Notes under the pieces: model-generated
Databases searched by the model: none
Told to the model about the DNA's origin: nothing
What the model saw: the letters and a program-made list of their open reading frames with translations, nothing else
Program-made: the position numbers and the translations under genes
Part shown: positions 16,432 to 25,039 of the stretch, one piece after another
Layout of the letters: each line of letters begins with the position of its first letter
How positions within the stretch are numbered: the stretch's first letter is position 1
Assembly (NCBI GenBank): GCA_963820955.1
Contig: CAWGCA010000032.1
Span: 1-64,000 of the forward strand
Reading direction: 5' to 3'
DNA length: 64,000 nt
Source of the DNA: CAWGCA01 sp963820955
GTDB taxonomy: Bacteria; Pseudomonadota; Gammaproteobacteria; Chromatiales; Chromatiaceae

Positions 16432-17274
16432 GTGTCAATTGAAACGGGCATCCTTTATGTTGTTGCTACACCGCTGGGAAACCGTAAGGATATCTCATTT
16501 CGGGCTGTGGAGGTGCTGGCAGCGGTTGATTTGATCGCGGCGGAGGACACGCGCCACAGCCGTCCCCTGATTCGCCACCTGGGGATAGAGACCCCTATGC
16601 TGGCAATGCACGAACACAACGAACGCCAACTGGTCGATAAGCTGACTTCCCGCTTGCGGGCCGGTGAATCCCTGGCGCTGATTTCCGATGCCGGTACGCC
16701 GCTGATCAGTGATCCGGGTTTTCCGCTGGTAAGGGAGTGCCATCGGCAGGGGATTCAGGTGTGTCCAATCCCCGGCCCCAACGCTGCCATCTGCGCACTC
16801 TCCGCCGCCGGGTTGCCTACTGACCGATTCCGGTTCGAAGGCTTCCCGGCTCGAACCCCATCAGCGCGCAGGGAGCAGCTGGAAGGGTTGTGCGGGGAGA
16901 CTGCCACCCTGGTGTTCTACGAATCCAGCCATCGGATCACGGCTTGCCTGGCCGATATGGCCCAAGTGTTCGAGCCGAAGCGCCCTGCGGTGCTGGCCAG
17001 GGAACTGACCAAACTCCACGAGACTATCATTTCCGCCACCCTCGGGGCGCTATGTGACAAACTGGCGCTGGAGCCGCTGCAGCGCAAAGGGGAATTCGTA
17101 ATTTTAGTGGCCGGCAGGGAAAAACAGCCTCAGCTGGCTGCTGAGACCGAGCGGATCCTGCGACTGCTGGCTGCTGAACTGCCGCTCAAACAGGCAGCCT
17201 TGCTGGCTTCCCGCATTACGGGTGAGAAAAAGAACCGTCTTTACCAGCTGGCGCTGGCCTGGCAGCGGGGATAA
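16432..17274 (+). CDS. rsmI: RsmI, 16S rRNA C1402 2'-O-methyltransferase
   Basis: A 280-residue SAM-dependent tetrapyrrole-methylase-fold enzyme that 2'-O-methylates C1402 of 16S rRNA. Family motifs are clear: YVVATPLGNRKDIS, AEDTRHSRPL, LISDAGTPLISDPG and PGPNA, with the usual length. The start is a GTG at 16432 behind a GGGGTGGA site. An ATG farther in would remove the SAM-binding beginning. It is divergent from lpoA across 110 bases, the classic gammaproteobacterial arrangement. Confidence 0.94.
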   Translation: MSIETGILYVVATPLGNRKDISFRAVEVLAAVDLIAAEDTRHSRPLIRHLGIETPMLAMHEHNERQLVDKLTSRLRAGESLALISDAGTPLISDPGFPLVRECHRQGIQVCPIPGPNAAICALSAAGLPTDRFRFEGFPARTPSARREQLEGLCGETATLVFYESSHRITACLADMAQVFEPKRPAVLARELTKLHETIISATLGALCDKLALEPLQRKGEFVILVAGREKQPQLAAETERILRLLAAELPLKQAALLASRITGEKKNRLYQLALAWQRG

Positions 17275-17296
17275 TCTCAAAGAGTATCCCCGCTGC
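17262..17296. terminator. Long hairpin between convergent rsmI and hsp20
   Basis: GCAGCGGGGATA (17262-17273) pairs perfectly with TATCCCCGCTGC (17285-17296) across an 11-base loop. It starts inside the last codons of rsmI and ends just before the hsp20 stop. No T-run follows on either side, so termination is probable but not proven. Confidence 0.6.
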
Positions 17297-17301
17297 AGGG
17301 G

Positions 17302-17739
17302 TTAGCCCTGAACCTCTATTTTCCTCGGCTTTTGCGCCTCCATCTTGGGAATGACCACCGCAATGACACCGTCTTTACCAGTGGCGGTGATTTTTTCTGC
17401 ATCCGCGTCATCCGGCAGGGTGAAGCGGCGATGGAACATGCCAAAGCTCCGCTCGATACGCTTGTAGCTCTCCTTGTTTTCGATAGACTCCTGTTTTCTC
17501 TCGCCCTTGATGGAGAGGACGCCTTTGTCTGCCGCGATCTCTATATCCTGGGGTTTAACCCCCGAAACATCGGCATGCAGAAGGTATTTGTCATCCTCTT
17601 CCCTTATATCCACCGCGGGCATCCAATTGGCGCCCTCGACCAGGGTTTTGTCGGCGCCCGCGGATTGGTGCCGCGCACGATCCAGTTCGGTCTGCCACTG
17701 TTGCATCAGTCGCCAGGGGTTGGTTGCTACGAGTGTCAT
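17302..17739 (-). CDS. Small heat-shock protein, Hsp20/alpha-crystallin family
   Basis: A 145-residue chaperone that holds unfolding proteins in a refoldable state. Residues about 40-140 form the alpha-crystallin domain (WMPAVDIREEDDKYLLHADVSG region; DIEIAADKGVLSIKGER; RRFTLPDDADAEKITA; a GVIAVVIPK segment matching the usual GVL.V..PK). AGGAG lies 7-8 bases before the ATG. A sigma-32-type promoter lies about 40 bases upstream, so heat induction is likely. It converges on rsmI. Confidence 0.93.
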   Translation of the reverse strand: MTLVATNPWRLMQQWQTELDRARHQSAGADKTLVEGANWMPAVDIREEDDKYLLHADVSGVKPQDIEIAADKGVLSIKGERKQESIENKESYKRIERSFGMFHRRFTLPDDADAEKITATGKDGVIAVVIPKMEAQKPRKIEVQG

Positions 17740-17778
17740 TTGTGATCTCCTGAGTTGCTCATTCTGTTGCCTAGAATG

Positions 17779-17804
17779 ATGGGGATCGTTGCGGGATATT
17801 CAAG
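17779..17804 (-). promoter_or_regulatory. Sigma-32 (heat-shock) type promoter of hsp20
   Basis: On the minus strand CTTGAA (17804-17799) is followed after 14 bases by CCCCAT (17784-17779). The sigma-32 consensus is CTTGAAA, 11-16 bases, then CCCCATNT. The -10 element lies about 40 bases before the hsp20 ATG. Confidence 0.78.
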
Positions 17805-17879
17805 GCGCCATGAAACGGTCGGAGATCTGGCAATCATCAGCCAGGGTAGAGTGCTTGCTGCCGGTGTCAGGGATAACGG

Positions 17880-18503
17880 TTATCGATACTCTACAATATC
17901 CTCAAAGCTTGAACGCAACCTGGGGGTCTGCTCTCCGGCGCGATAGCCGAGCGCAAAAACCACCGCCACCTGGAATTGAGAGGTATCCACTTCCAGCACT
18001 GCTTCGACCGCTGATTTCTCAAAGCCTTCGATCGGGCAGGAATCGATGCCGGCCGCGGCCGCCGCAGTCATCATGTTGGCCAGGGCGATATAGCACTGTT
18101 TGGAGCCCCATGCGTAATAGCTCATCAAGGGTTCGACTTCGGTCTCCATGTGTTCCTTGTAACGCGCGATATAGCCTTGCTCCATCTCCGGGGTCAGGTT
18201 GCGACGGGCAAACATGTGTTTTATATAGCGGGTGTCCGGCCTGACCAGATCCGGTTTAGTCAGGATAATCACAACATGGCTGCTGTCGACAATCTGGGGT
18301 TGGTCCCAGCAGGCAGGACGGAGCCGCTGCTTCAGGTTCGGATCGCCGATTACCAGAAACTTCCAGGGTTCCATGCCAAAGGAGGAGGGAGACAGATGCC
18401 CGCACTCCAGGATGGTCTGCAGCTCTTCTTCGGGAATCTTACGCTGGGGGTCGAATTTTTTACACGCGTGGCGAAATTTCAAGGCCTGTAAAACTGGATT
18501 CAT
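17880..18503 (-). CDS. Nitroreductase family FMN oxidoreductase
   Basis: A 207-residue NAD(P)H-dependent flavoprotein of the nitroreductase fold. FRHACKKFDPQRKIP is the N-terminal FMN-phosphate motif, SPSSFGMEPWKFLVI the second FMN segment, and AAAAAGIDSCPIEGF and VVFALGYRAGE the C-terminal ones. The physiological substrate is unknown; relatives reduce quinones, flavins or nitro compounds. I chose the start at 18503 because GGGGGAAAAG sits directly upstream. The frame extends nine codons further to 18530. Confidence 0.88.
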   Translation of the reverse strand: MNPVLQALKFRHACKKFDPQRKIPEEELQTILECGHLSPSSFGMEPWKFLVIGDPNLKQRLRPACWDQPQIVDSSHVVIILTKPDLVRPDTRYIKHMFARRNLTPEMEQGYIARYKEHMETEVEPLMSYYAWGSKQCYIALANMMTAAAAAGIDSCPIEGFEKSAVEAVLEVDTSQFQVAVVFALGYRAGEQTPRLRSSFEDIVEYR

Positions 18504-18663
18504 CTTTTCCCCCAAAACAGCAACGTCCAAATCGTAATTAGAAAAACAAGGCTATACCGAATGCAGAAACAAATGAAAGGGTCGATTTGTGGTGAGGCAG
18601 GCGGGATGCCCGGATTGCTGCCAGATTTCACCAGGATGCCATTCAGCGGCGAGTCTGCTTGAT

Positions 18664-19578
18664 TCAGGGTTGTATCTGCCCGGCCGGGCGCTCGCCCGTT
18701 TCCAAGGCCCTGATCGCGGCGCAGATCTGTTCGGCGGAAGGGGTGATCAGCGTTTTGGCGCCGATATGGGGTGTCAAGTAGAGACGCGGGTGGCGCCACA
18801 GTGGATTATCCACCGGCAGCGGTTCCTGCGAGAACACATCCAGTACCGCCGCACGCAGTTTTCCTTGGTCCAATGCATGCAGCAGGGCTCTGTCGTCCAG
18901 CACGCCGCCCCTGCCCAGGTTCAGCAGCACGGCTTGCGGAGGGAGTCGATCGAATAGCCTTCGGTTCAGAAAGCCACGGGTGTCTGCGTTCAGCGGCAGC
19001 AGTGAGATCAGAAACTCGGTTTGTTCCAGAAAGCGATCGAGTCGCTCTGCTCCCCAGTAGCAAGAGACCCCCCTCAGCGGTCGCGGCGACCTTCCCCAGC
19101 CAAGTACCGGATAGCCCCTCGCCAAAAGGGTTTCGGCTACCCGGCCACCCAGGACCCCCAGGCCGAGAATGCCACAGTGGAAGCTGCCGCTTTCCCGATA
19201 GGGCCTTGGTGCCCATATGCCTTTGTACTGGTCTTTCAGATAGCGATCAAAATCCCGTTGGAAATGAAGTGCCCAGTGCAGGACATAGTCTGCCATCTGG
19301 TCCCCCATGCCGGCATCCAGCAGACGGACGATCGGCGTCTGGTCTGGTCTGGGCGCAGAAAGGATATGGTCCACACCGGCACCAAGGGAAAAAATCGCTT
19401 GAAGTTCCGGTATCTGCTCGAGGGAATCACCTGGGTTTCCCCATACCAGCGCATAGCGCACGGATGAGATATCTGGTACCTCAGGCCAAACCGAAAAGGC
19501 CAGATCCGGACGCAGGGACGCGAGTGCCTGCTGCCAAGCCCCCGCCTCATCTTTATTCCCGACAAACAGAAAAGCCAC
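18664..19578 (-). CDS. ghrA: Glyoxylate/hydroxypyruvate reductase A (GhrA-like D-2-hydroxyacid dehydrogenase)
   Basis: A 304-residue NAD(P)H enzyme that reduces glyoxylate to glycolate and hydroxypyruvate to glycerate. The Rossmann fold carries GILGLGVLGGRVAETL. The catalytic arginine is in LLNLGRGGVLDD, the glutamate in VFSQEPLP and the histidine in LTPHIGA. The N-terminal substrate domain has the family's FSLGAGVDHIL. Length and motif order match GhrA. With the GlcD-like oxidase elsewhere in the window it could serve glyoxylate metabolism, though the two are not in one operon. Confidence 0.9.
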   Translation of the reverse strand: MAFLFVGNKDEAGAWQQALASLRPDLAFSVWPEVPDISSVRYALVWGNPGDSLEQIPELQAIFSLGAGVDHILSAPRPDQTPIVRLLDAGMGDQMADYVLHWALHFQRDFDRYLKDQYKGIWAPRPYRESGSFHCGILGLGVLGGRVAETLLARGYPVLGWGRSPRPLRGVSCYWGAERLDRFLEQTEFLISLLPLNADTRGFLNRRLFDRLPPQAVLLNLGRGGVLDDRALLHALDQGKLRAAVLDVFSQEPLPVDNPLWRHPRLYLTPHIGAKTLITPSAEQICAAIRALETGERPAGQIQP

Positions 19579-19728
19579 GTGTGCCCTTTGAGAGTTAAGC
19601 AGGTTGCGACTCAGTCGAAACGCAGTAACCTGTCGGCCGGAGACAGCTTGGATACCCGCCTCAGGCTGTGTCTCGGAGCCGGGATCGGATGCGCGCGATT
19701 CATGTTGGATACTACGCCTGGATGCGAT

Positions 19729-20118
19729 CTATCGTTGACAGGGATAGGCGGCCTTCAGGGCGTCGATCACAACGGCGACTGCCGGCTGATCGAGATCCGC
19801 TCTACCGGCGGCGTATTTGACAAAGCGTTGCGAGAGCCGGGCGGCGGGTTCTTCATCCGGGAGGCAGATAGCGGGTGTTTCGTCAAGAGACGTCTGTTCG
19901 CGTAACAGCCTCAGGCTCTCCTCCACCCCGCTGATGAAGCCACCACAAAATTGTTTTCGGCTACGTCCGCTGACCGTCAGAGAACTGGCGGCGCACAGGT
20001 TCAGCAGCTGGTGCGCGGTCAGCTTTTTCGGAAAAAACTGCTCTTTTGGGTCGGCTGCGTTTTGGGCCGCAGCCATGACTGAAAAAAACAACCCGATGAT
20101 CGGTATCAGGATCTTCAT
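19729..20118 (-). CDS. Exported Rap1a/Tai-domain protein
   Basis: A 129-residue protein with a signal peptide (MKILIPIIGLFFSVMAAAQ, cleavage probably after AAA) and a Rap1a/Tai-type domain. A paired-cysteine pattern is visible: LLNLCAAS, FCGGFISGVEE, ICLPDEE and AAYPC. It also has the C-terminal VKYAAGRADLDQPAVAVVIDAL helix seen in the family. The founding members (Rap1a, Tai) are immunity proteins against type VI secreted amidases, but many orphan relatives of unknown role exist. No toxin or type VI genes lie nearby. The start at 20118 has a GGGGAA site; the frame extends ten codons upstream. Confidence 0.72.
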   Translation of the reverse strand: MKILIPIIGLFFSVMAAAQNAADPKEQFFPKKLTAHQLLNLCAASSLTVSGRSRKQFCGGFISGVEESLRLLREQTSLDETPAICLPDEEPAARLSQRFVKYAAGRADLDQPAVAVVIDALKAAYPCQR

Positions 20119-20380
20119 GACAATTCCCCGCTGACCATACAGATGCACCTTACCGGGAAGTCGCCGCCAATGAAAGTGCGGAAACCGCCCATCAATCCGG
20201 CTCAGAGGTGTAATCCGAAGCTACTGGCCTGAACTGGCGCAGTATCGAAAATACCGTCACGATTTTATAGAATGCACCACCCAGGAGACAGCTGATTTAA
20301 CGGGTTGACCAAACAACCAAGAGATTGAAAAGGCCTTCTATCATCCCGCTTGCAAGGCGTTACCGGAATAGGCTCGAATG

Positions 20381-21316
20381 CTAAAACCGGGCCTGGGATT
20401 CGCCGCTTCGCTCAATCCAGCCGTGTATCATCTTCTTGGTCGTAAAATCAGCGCTGCAGTTTCCGGATCTGTCGATCACGATGACGCCACCTCGCCCTTT
20501 AACCTTACGGCGCAGATAGTCGATCCCGTAGGCCACTGCCTCCTTGGCGTCACCACCCTTGATAGCGATGTAATCTGAAATTGTCTTGGCCAGCACGGTA
20601 CGCATGAAATCTTCGCCATAGCCGGTTGCAGAGACGGCACAGGTTTCGTTGTCGGCAAATATCCCCGCGCCGATGATGGGGGAGTCGCCCACACGGCCCA
20701 TGCGTTTGTTGACAATGCCGCCGGTCGAGGTGGCGGCGGCGAGGTTGCCCTGCAAATCTCGCACCACGGCCCCGATAGTGCCGTACTTTTGATCCTCGCT
20801 GTCCTCCTCGTTGCTGTCGTGGTCGAGCATGATACGGTGTTTCAGACGTGCCAGTTCGAGTTGGGCTATCCGGTCGGGGGTGAAAAAGTAGTGGTCCGGC
20901 GTGGTTTTCATGCCGCACTGATAGGCGAACTGCATGGCCCCATCGCTGATCAGCATGACGTGTTCACTCTCGGCCATGACCAGACGGGCGAGTTGGATCG
21001 GGTTGGCGATGTTACTGACGGCCGCAACGGCGCCGGCCGAGAGGTTTTCTCCATCCATGATGGCCGCATCCATCTCTACCTTGCCGTTTTCGTTCAGAAC
21101 AGACCCGCAGCCAGCGTTGAAAACCGGGTCGTCTTCCAGCAGAGAGGCGCAGACCTCTGCTGCTTCGAGCGCACTGCCGCCAATACGCAGTATATCCCTG
21201 CCGTGTTCCAGAACGCCGCGGATGCTCTCCAGATAACGAAGTGCAGTCTTGTTGTCTTTTACGTTGTCGAGGGCGCCTGCACCGCCATGCACCATCAGTG
21301 AATAGGTCTTGTTCAT
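20381..21316 (-). CDS. iaaA: Isoaspartyl peptidase / plant-type L-asparaginase (Ntn hydrolase)
   Basis: A 311-residue N-terminal-nucleophile hydrolase precursor that self-cleaves to expose a catalytic threonine. The nucleophile is T180 in KYGTIGAVV. It is followed by NLAAATSTGG, NKRMGRVGDSPIIGAG and SATGYGEDFMRT, and N-terminal HGGAGAL is also typical. These enzymes remove beta-linked aspartyl residues from dipeptides and hydrolyse asparagine. The gene lies 42 bases downstream of an ATP-grasp gene on the same strand, so the two probably form one transcript. A ligase and a peptidase acting on related amide bonds is a reasonable inference. Confidence 0.92.
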   Translation of the reverse strand: MNKTYSLMVHGGAGALDNVKDNKTALRYLESIRGVLEHGRDILRIGGSALEAAEVCASLLEDDPVFNAGCGSVLNENGKVEMDAAIMDGENLSAGAVAAVSNIANPIQLARLVMAESEHVMLISDGAMQFAYQCGMKTTPDHYFFTPDRIAQLELARLKHRIMLDHDSNEEDSEDQKYGTIGAVVRDLQGNLAAATSTGGIVNKRMGRVGDSPIIGAGIFADNETCAVSATGYGEDFMRTVLAKTISDYIAIKGGDAKEAVAYGIDYLRRKVKGRGGVIVIDRSGNCSADFTTKKMIHGWIERSGESQARF

Positions 21317-21358
21317 CCGGTCTACATGAGTGTTTATTGCTTTGCTTGAACAATCACG

Positions 21359-22516
21359 TTACCAGAGTCGTTTTTTAAGCTCCATCTCCAGTTTCTCTCG
21401 AACGGGTGTCGAACCGGCGAGCATGACCATGATTTTGCCCACCAGGACCGGGCCCCAGTTGACAATAATCACCCCCTCGCCGGTCTCATCGTCATACTCC
21501 AGGCCACTCAGATCGATGTTGTCCAGCGATCGATGCCGGGTGTCGTAGTTGCAGGCCTGCCAGTTCTGGATGTCGAGTTTCTGGGCGATGGCGGTAGGGT
21601 AGGAGGCGCCGTTGTATCGGGGATTGCACTCGATGGCGAGAAATCGGGTCTCGTCCTCTTCCTCGATGACCGCAACATCGAAGGCGAATACGCCCTGCAT
21701 GCCGCGGTCCACCAGCCATTCCGCCATGGGGTCGACAATTTCCCAGGGCGCGGTCCGGGGCGGAAACAGATTGCCTTGATGCGCCGGACCGTCGAGGATC
21801 TGCTCGCTGGTGAGTAGACGTCTGCACTCGCCGTTTACGACTTCATACTGCATATTGAGGAAGCAGTCAGTGCGAACTTCCTGCTGGATCTGAATTGGGG
21901 TAGAGGGCTTGAAGGTTCGCGCCGCCTGGATCAGTTCAGTGGGTGTCTCGCAGCGATAGATGCCGACGCCCGAAACTGAGATTGCCGCCTTGATGTAGCA
22001 GGGGAAGATGAATCTGTCCTTGTTCTGCGGCGTGATTCGGTCGGCCCGGTCCAGACAAACGGTTTTTGGAACAGGTACACCCAGTTGTTCGGCCAGTTCC
22101 ATGAAATTGTTTTTCGAATTGATGAAACTGACCACCTCGTACCACTCACGGTTCTGATGTGATCGGTGTTCACGCTCGCCGAAAAAGAATACCGATGGAG
22201 CAAAATCGGGGTATTGCTGGAATTTCTCTGGATCACAATTCCAGACGACATCGGATGTGTGTTCGAGCCGGATTCGGGCATAGTGCGCATTGATGCAGGT
22301 CCACTGGGATTTCAGTGGGGGTGACAATTGGATCAGATCACCTGGCCGGGTGATACCCAGGGCACGGCCTGAGTAGAGAAAATTGCCATTCACCCCCGGT
22401 GCTGTGCAGCGCATGATGTCGTGATTCACGATTCTCTGAATCCGCGGGGTTTCTGATAGTTGAGACTGTAACCCGCTGGATAGGCTCAAATGGGAGGCGC
22501 CTGCTCTCACAACCAT
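21359..22516 (-). CDS. ATP-grasp domain protein of unknown substrate
   Basis: A 385-residue ATP-grasp family enzyme. The family joins a carboxylate to an amine or thiol through an acyl-phosphate. Residues about 120-320 show the fold: IKAAISVSGVGIYRC is the flexible ATP-binding loop with its lysine, QIQQEV is the hinge strand, and FLAIECNPRYNGASYP is the metal-binding E..NPR motif. An unusual N-terminal region of about 120 residues precedes it. I do not recognise a substrate-specific subfamily. Motifs of D-Ala ligase, biotin carboxylase or cyanophycin synthetase are not evident. AGGGGA lies 7 bases upstream of the ATG. It precedes iaaA. Confidence 0.78.
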   Translation of the reverse strand: MVVRAGASHLSLSSGLQSQLSETPRIQRIVNHDIMRCTAPGVNGNFLYSGRALGITRPGDLIQLSPPLKSQWTCINAHYARIRLEHTSDVVWNCDPEKFQQYPDFAPSVFFFGEREHRSHQNREWYEVVSFINSKNNFMELAEQLGVPVPKTVCLDRADRITPQNKDRFIFPCYIKAAISVSGVGIYRCETPTELIQAARTFKPSTPIQIQQEVRTDCFLNMQYEVVNGECRRLLTSEQILDGPAHQGNLFPPRTAPWEIVDPMAEWLVDRGMQGVFAFDVAVIEEEDETRFLAIECNPRYNGASYPTAIAQKLDIQNWQACNYDTRHRSLDNIDLSGLEYDDETGEGVIIVNWGPVLVGKIMVMLAGSTPVREKLEMELKKRLW

Positions 22517-22839
22517 GTTTGTTCCCCTCGTACATTTCGACCATGTTTAAGGGAAAAGACGTCTGCAAAAAAGACGCCAATATTGTTTATGTCACTGTAT
22601 AGGAGTCGTTCCAGATAGACTGCATGATTCTGTATTTTTGAAAAACTGACGTAAAAACAGAATGATATTAAGATGTATCTTGGCGCTAAACAGAAGCATC
22701 AGGGTCGCGGCATCGCTGGAAATCTCGCTTAGCACGAGATGATTGCGAACCCGTTTGGTGCGTTTTCTCTTTGGTTTCTCTATCAATGCATTTTATTTGT
22801 GCAAGCCCCTGTGGCTGAGACTATGCTGTTGCTAGAGCC
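22517..22839. other. 323-base intergenic region between divergent genes
   Basis: This AT-richer stretch separates the ATP-grasp gene (minus) from nfeD (plus) and must carry promoters for both. A hairpin ATCTCG / CGAGAT lies at 22722-22740. A 64-codon minus-strand frame (22592-22786) has no convincing ribosome-binding site or recognisable family. I call no gene here. Confidence 0.5.
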
Positions 22840-24219
22840 ATGAAAAAATTGCTTTTCAAGCTGAAGTATTTCGCCCTGCTGGTGTTTCTAGCCAGCGTCG
22901 GCCTGCTGGCGGATGAGACCGGTGGTTCAAGGGTCGCAGCAGTGCTGGAGATAGAGGGTGCAATAGGGCCCGCCACCAGCGACTACGTTGAACGGGCGCT
23001 GAACCAGGCGATTGAGCAGCGGGTCGAACTGGTGATTATTCGCATGGATACGCCGGGGGGCCTTGATACCTCCATGCGCAGCATGATCAAGAAGATCATG
23101 GCATCGTCTGTTCCGGTGGTCGGTTTCGTCGCCCCCAGCGGCGCCCGGGCTGCCAGCGCCGGTACCTATATCCTCTACGCCAGCCATGTCGCCGCCATGG
23201 CGCCCGGGACCAATCTGGGTGCAGCCACCCCGGTACAGCTTGGGGGGTTGCCGGATGCGGGCGATGATAGTGGCAGGACACAAGACAAGGATGACGAGCC
23301 CGCGCCGGACAAGCCACCTAAGGGCGATGCCAAGACCCGGAAACTGATTAACGACGCGGCCGCTTATCTGCGCGGGCTGGCCCAGTTACGGGGGCGAAAT
23401 GTGGAGTGGGCGGAGGAGGCGGTGCGCCTGGGCGCCAGCCTGTCGGCGCAAGAGGCGCAGACCAAAGGGGTGGTGGAGTTTATTGCGACCGATATCCAGG
23501 ATCTGCTTCGGCAGGTGCATGGCCACCGGGTGAAGATCGGGGGGTTGGAAAAAACCCTGGACACCCAAGGCGTGACTACCCTGGAGTTCGCGCCGGACTG
23601 GCGCAGCCGGTTACTGGCGTTGATTTCCAATCCGAATCTGGCCTACATTCTGATGCTGGTGGGCATCTATGGATTGATCTACGAATTCTCGAACCCCGGG
23701 GCCATACTGCCGGGTACCGTCGGTGCTATCGCCCTGCTGTTGGCGCTCTACGCCTTTCAGCTGTTGCCCATCAACTATGCCGGTTTTGCCCTGATTCTGT
23801 TTGGTCTTTCACTCATGGTGGCGGAGGCCTTTGTTCCCAGTTTCGGGGCATTGGGGATAGGAGGGGTCGCCGCCTTCGTGATCGGGTCGATTGTCCTGGT
23901 CGATACCGAGGCGCCGGGTTACGGTATTTCGCTGCCTCTGATTCTCTCCTTCGCTATTGTCAGCGCCGGAATATTGCTCCTGATTGTGGGTATGGTGCTT
24001 CGATCCAGAAAGCGCCCGGTGGTCAGCGGGCGGGAGGAGTTGGCCGGGGCCAGAGGACAGGTTTTGGGCAACTTCGGCGGTGAGGGGAGAGTGTGGGTCC
24101 ACGGGGAGATCTGGAAGGCGCGGACGGAGCAACCTGTAACCGAGGGGCAACGGGTACGGATCACCGGCCGGGAGGGGCTCACCCTAAAGATTGCCCCTGA
24201 TGAAACAGACGAGGAGTAA
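22840..24219 (+). CDS. nfeD: NfeD-family membrane serine protease (ClpP-class, NfeD1b type)
   Basis: A 459-residue membrane protein with three parts. First come a signal peptide and a ClpP-like protease domain (about 30-230) with LVIIRMDTPGGLDTSMR and the serine motif GARAASAGTYILYASH. Then there are four to five transmembrane helices (about 270-390), and finally a cytoplasmic OB-fold NfeD domain (about 400-459: GQVLGNFGGEGRVWVHGE). Archaeal relatives cleave the C-terminal region of stomatin partners. The next gene, 2 bases on, encodes that partner family, so they form the usual nfeD-slipin operon. Confidence 0.92.
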   Translation: MKKLLFKLKYFALLVFLASVGLLADETGGSRVAAVLEIEGAIGPATSDYVERALNQAIEQRVELVIIRMDTPGGLDTSMRSMIKKIMASSVPVVGFVAPSGARAASAGTYILYASHVAAMAPGTNLGAATPVQLGGLPDAGDDSGRTQDKDDEPAPDKPPKGDAKTRKLINDAAAYLRGLAQLRGRNVEWAEEAVRLGASLSAQEAQTKGVVEFIATDIQDLLRQVHGHRVKIGGLEKTLDTQGVTTLEFAPDWRSRLLALISNPNLAYILMLVGIYGLIYEFSNPGAILPGTVGAIALLLALYAFQLLPINYAGFALILFGLSLMVAEAFVPSFGALGIGGVAAFVIGSIVLVDTEAPGYGISLPLILSFAIVSAGILLLIVGMVLRSRKRPVVSGREELAGARGQVLGNFGGEGRVWVHGEIWKARTEQPVTEGQRVRITGREGLTLKIAPDETDEE

Positions 24220-24221
24220 CC

Positions 24222-24971
24222 ATGACTGCCTACACCGTATTTATCGTCATTGGCCTGATTATTCTCTTCCTGCTCGCGATGCTCAAAGTCCTGCGGGAAT
24301 ATCAGCGGGGGGTGATATTTCTTCTCGGGCGGTTCTATCGGGTGAAAGGACCGGGTCTTATTATCGTCGTCCCGATTATCCAGCAGATGGTGCGGGTCGA
24401 CCTGCGCACCATCGTAATGGATGTTCCCTCACAGGACGTCATCTCCCGGGACAATGTGTCGGTCAAGGTCAATGCGGTGGTCTATTTCCGGGTGATTGAT
24501 CCGGAAAGAGCGATCATCCAGGTTGAGGATTTTTACATGGCCATCAGCCAACTGGCCCAGACTACCTTGCGCTCGGTACTGGGCCAGCACGAACTGGACG
24601 AGATGCTGGCGGAGCGGGAGCGGCTCAACGCGGATATTCAAGGCATCCTGGATCAGCAGACCGACGCCTGGGGTATCAAGGTGGCCAATGTGGAGATCAA
24701 GCACGTGGATCTGGACGAGAGCATGATCCGGGCCATCGCCCAGCAGGCCGAGGCCGAGCGCGCGCGGCGCGCCAAGGTGATCCACGCCGAGGGGGAAATG
24801 CAGGCGTCAGAGAAGCTGATGGAGGCGGCCCGCATCCTACAGCAGCAGCCCCAATCCCTGCAGTTGCGTTATCTGCAGACACTGACCGAAATCGCCCAGG
24901 GTAAAAGCTCGACCATCGTCTTTCCAGTGCCAATGGATCTGATCGAATCGCTGCTTAGGAAGAAGGAGTGA
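24222..24971 (+). CDS. Slipin / stomatin-like SPFH (band 7) membrane protein
   Basis: A 249-residue protein with one N-terminal membrane helix (IFLLAML region, residues 5-22). A band 7/SPFH domain follows (REYQRGVIFLLGRF, KGPGLIIVVPI, RTIVMDVPSQDVISRDN), then a helical region with ARRAKVIHAEGEMQASEKL, which mediates oligomerisation. Slipins form membrane microdomain scaffolds and are partners or substrates of NfeD proteases. The ATG lies 2 bases after the nfeD stop, and GAGGAG within the end of nfeD serves as its ribosome-binding site. Confidence 0.93.
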   Translation: MTAYTVFIVIGLIILFLLAMLKVLREYQRGVIFLLGRFYRVKGPGLIIVVPIIQQMVRVDLRTIVMDVPSQDVISRDNVSVKVNAVVYFRVIDPERAIIQVEDFYMAISQLAQTTLRSVLGQHELDEMLAERERLNADIQGILDQQTDAWGIKVANVEIKHVDLDESMIRAIAQQAEAERARRAKVIHAEGEMQASEKLMEAARILQQQPQSLQLRYLQTLTEIAQGKSSTIVFPVPMDLIESLLRKKE

Positions 24972-25039
24972 GGTCCATTCCGGTCCCATGCCGAGTAAGC
25001 ATGACACGACCGGGCCTCGCCTGAGGTCTGTATTCGGGG

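Noticed and set aside
19729..20118. Type VI immunity gene with an adjacent toxin
   Set aside because: The Rap1a/Tai-like protein has no effector or secretion genes beside it.
22592..22786. 64-codon minus-strand open frame between divergent genes
   Set aside because: No clear ribosome-binding site and no family resemblance; more likely promoter DNA.
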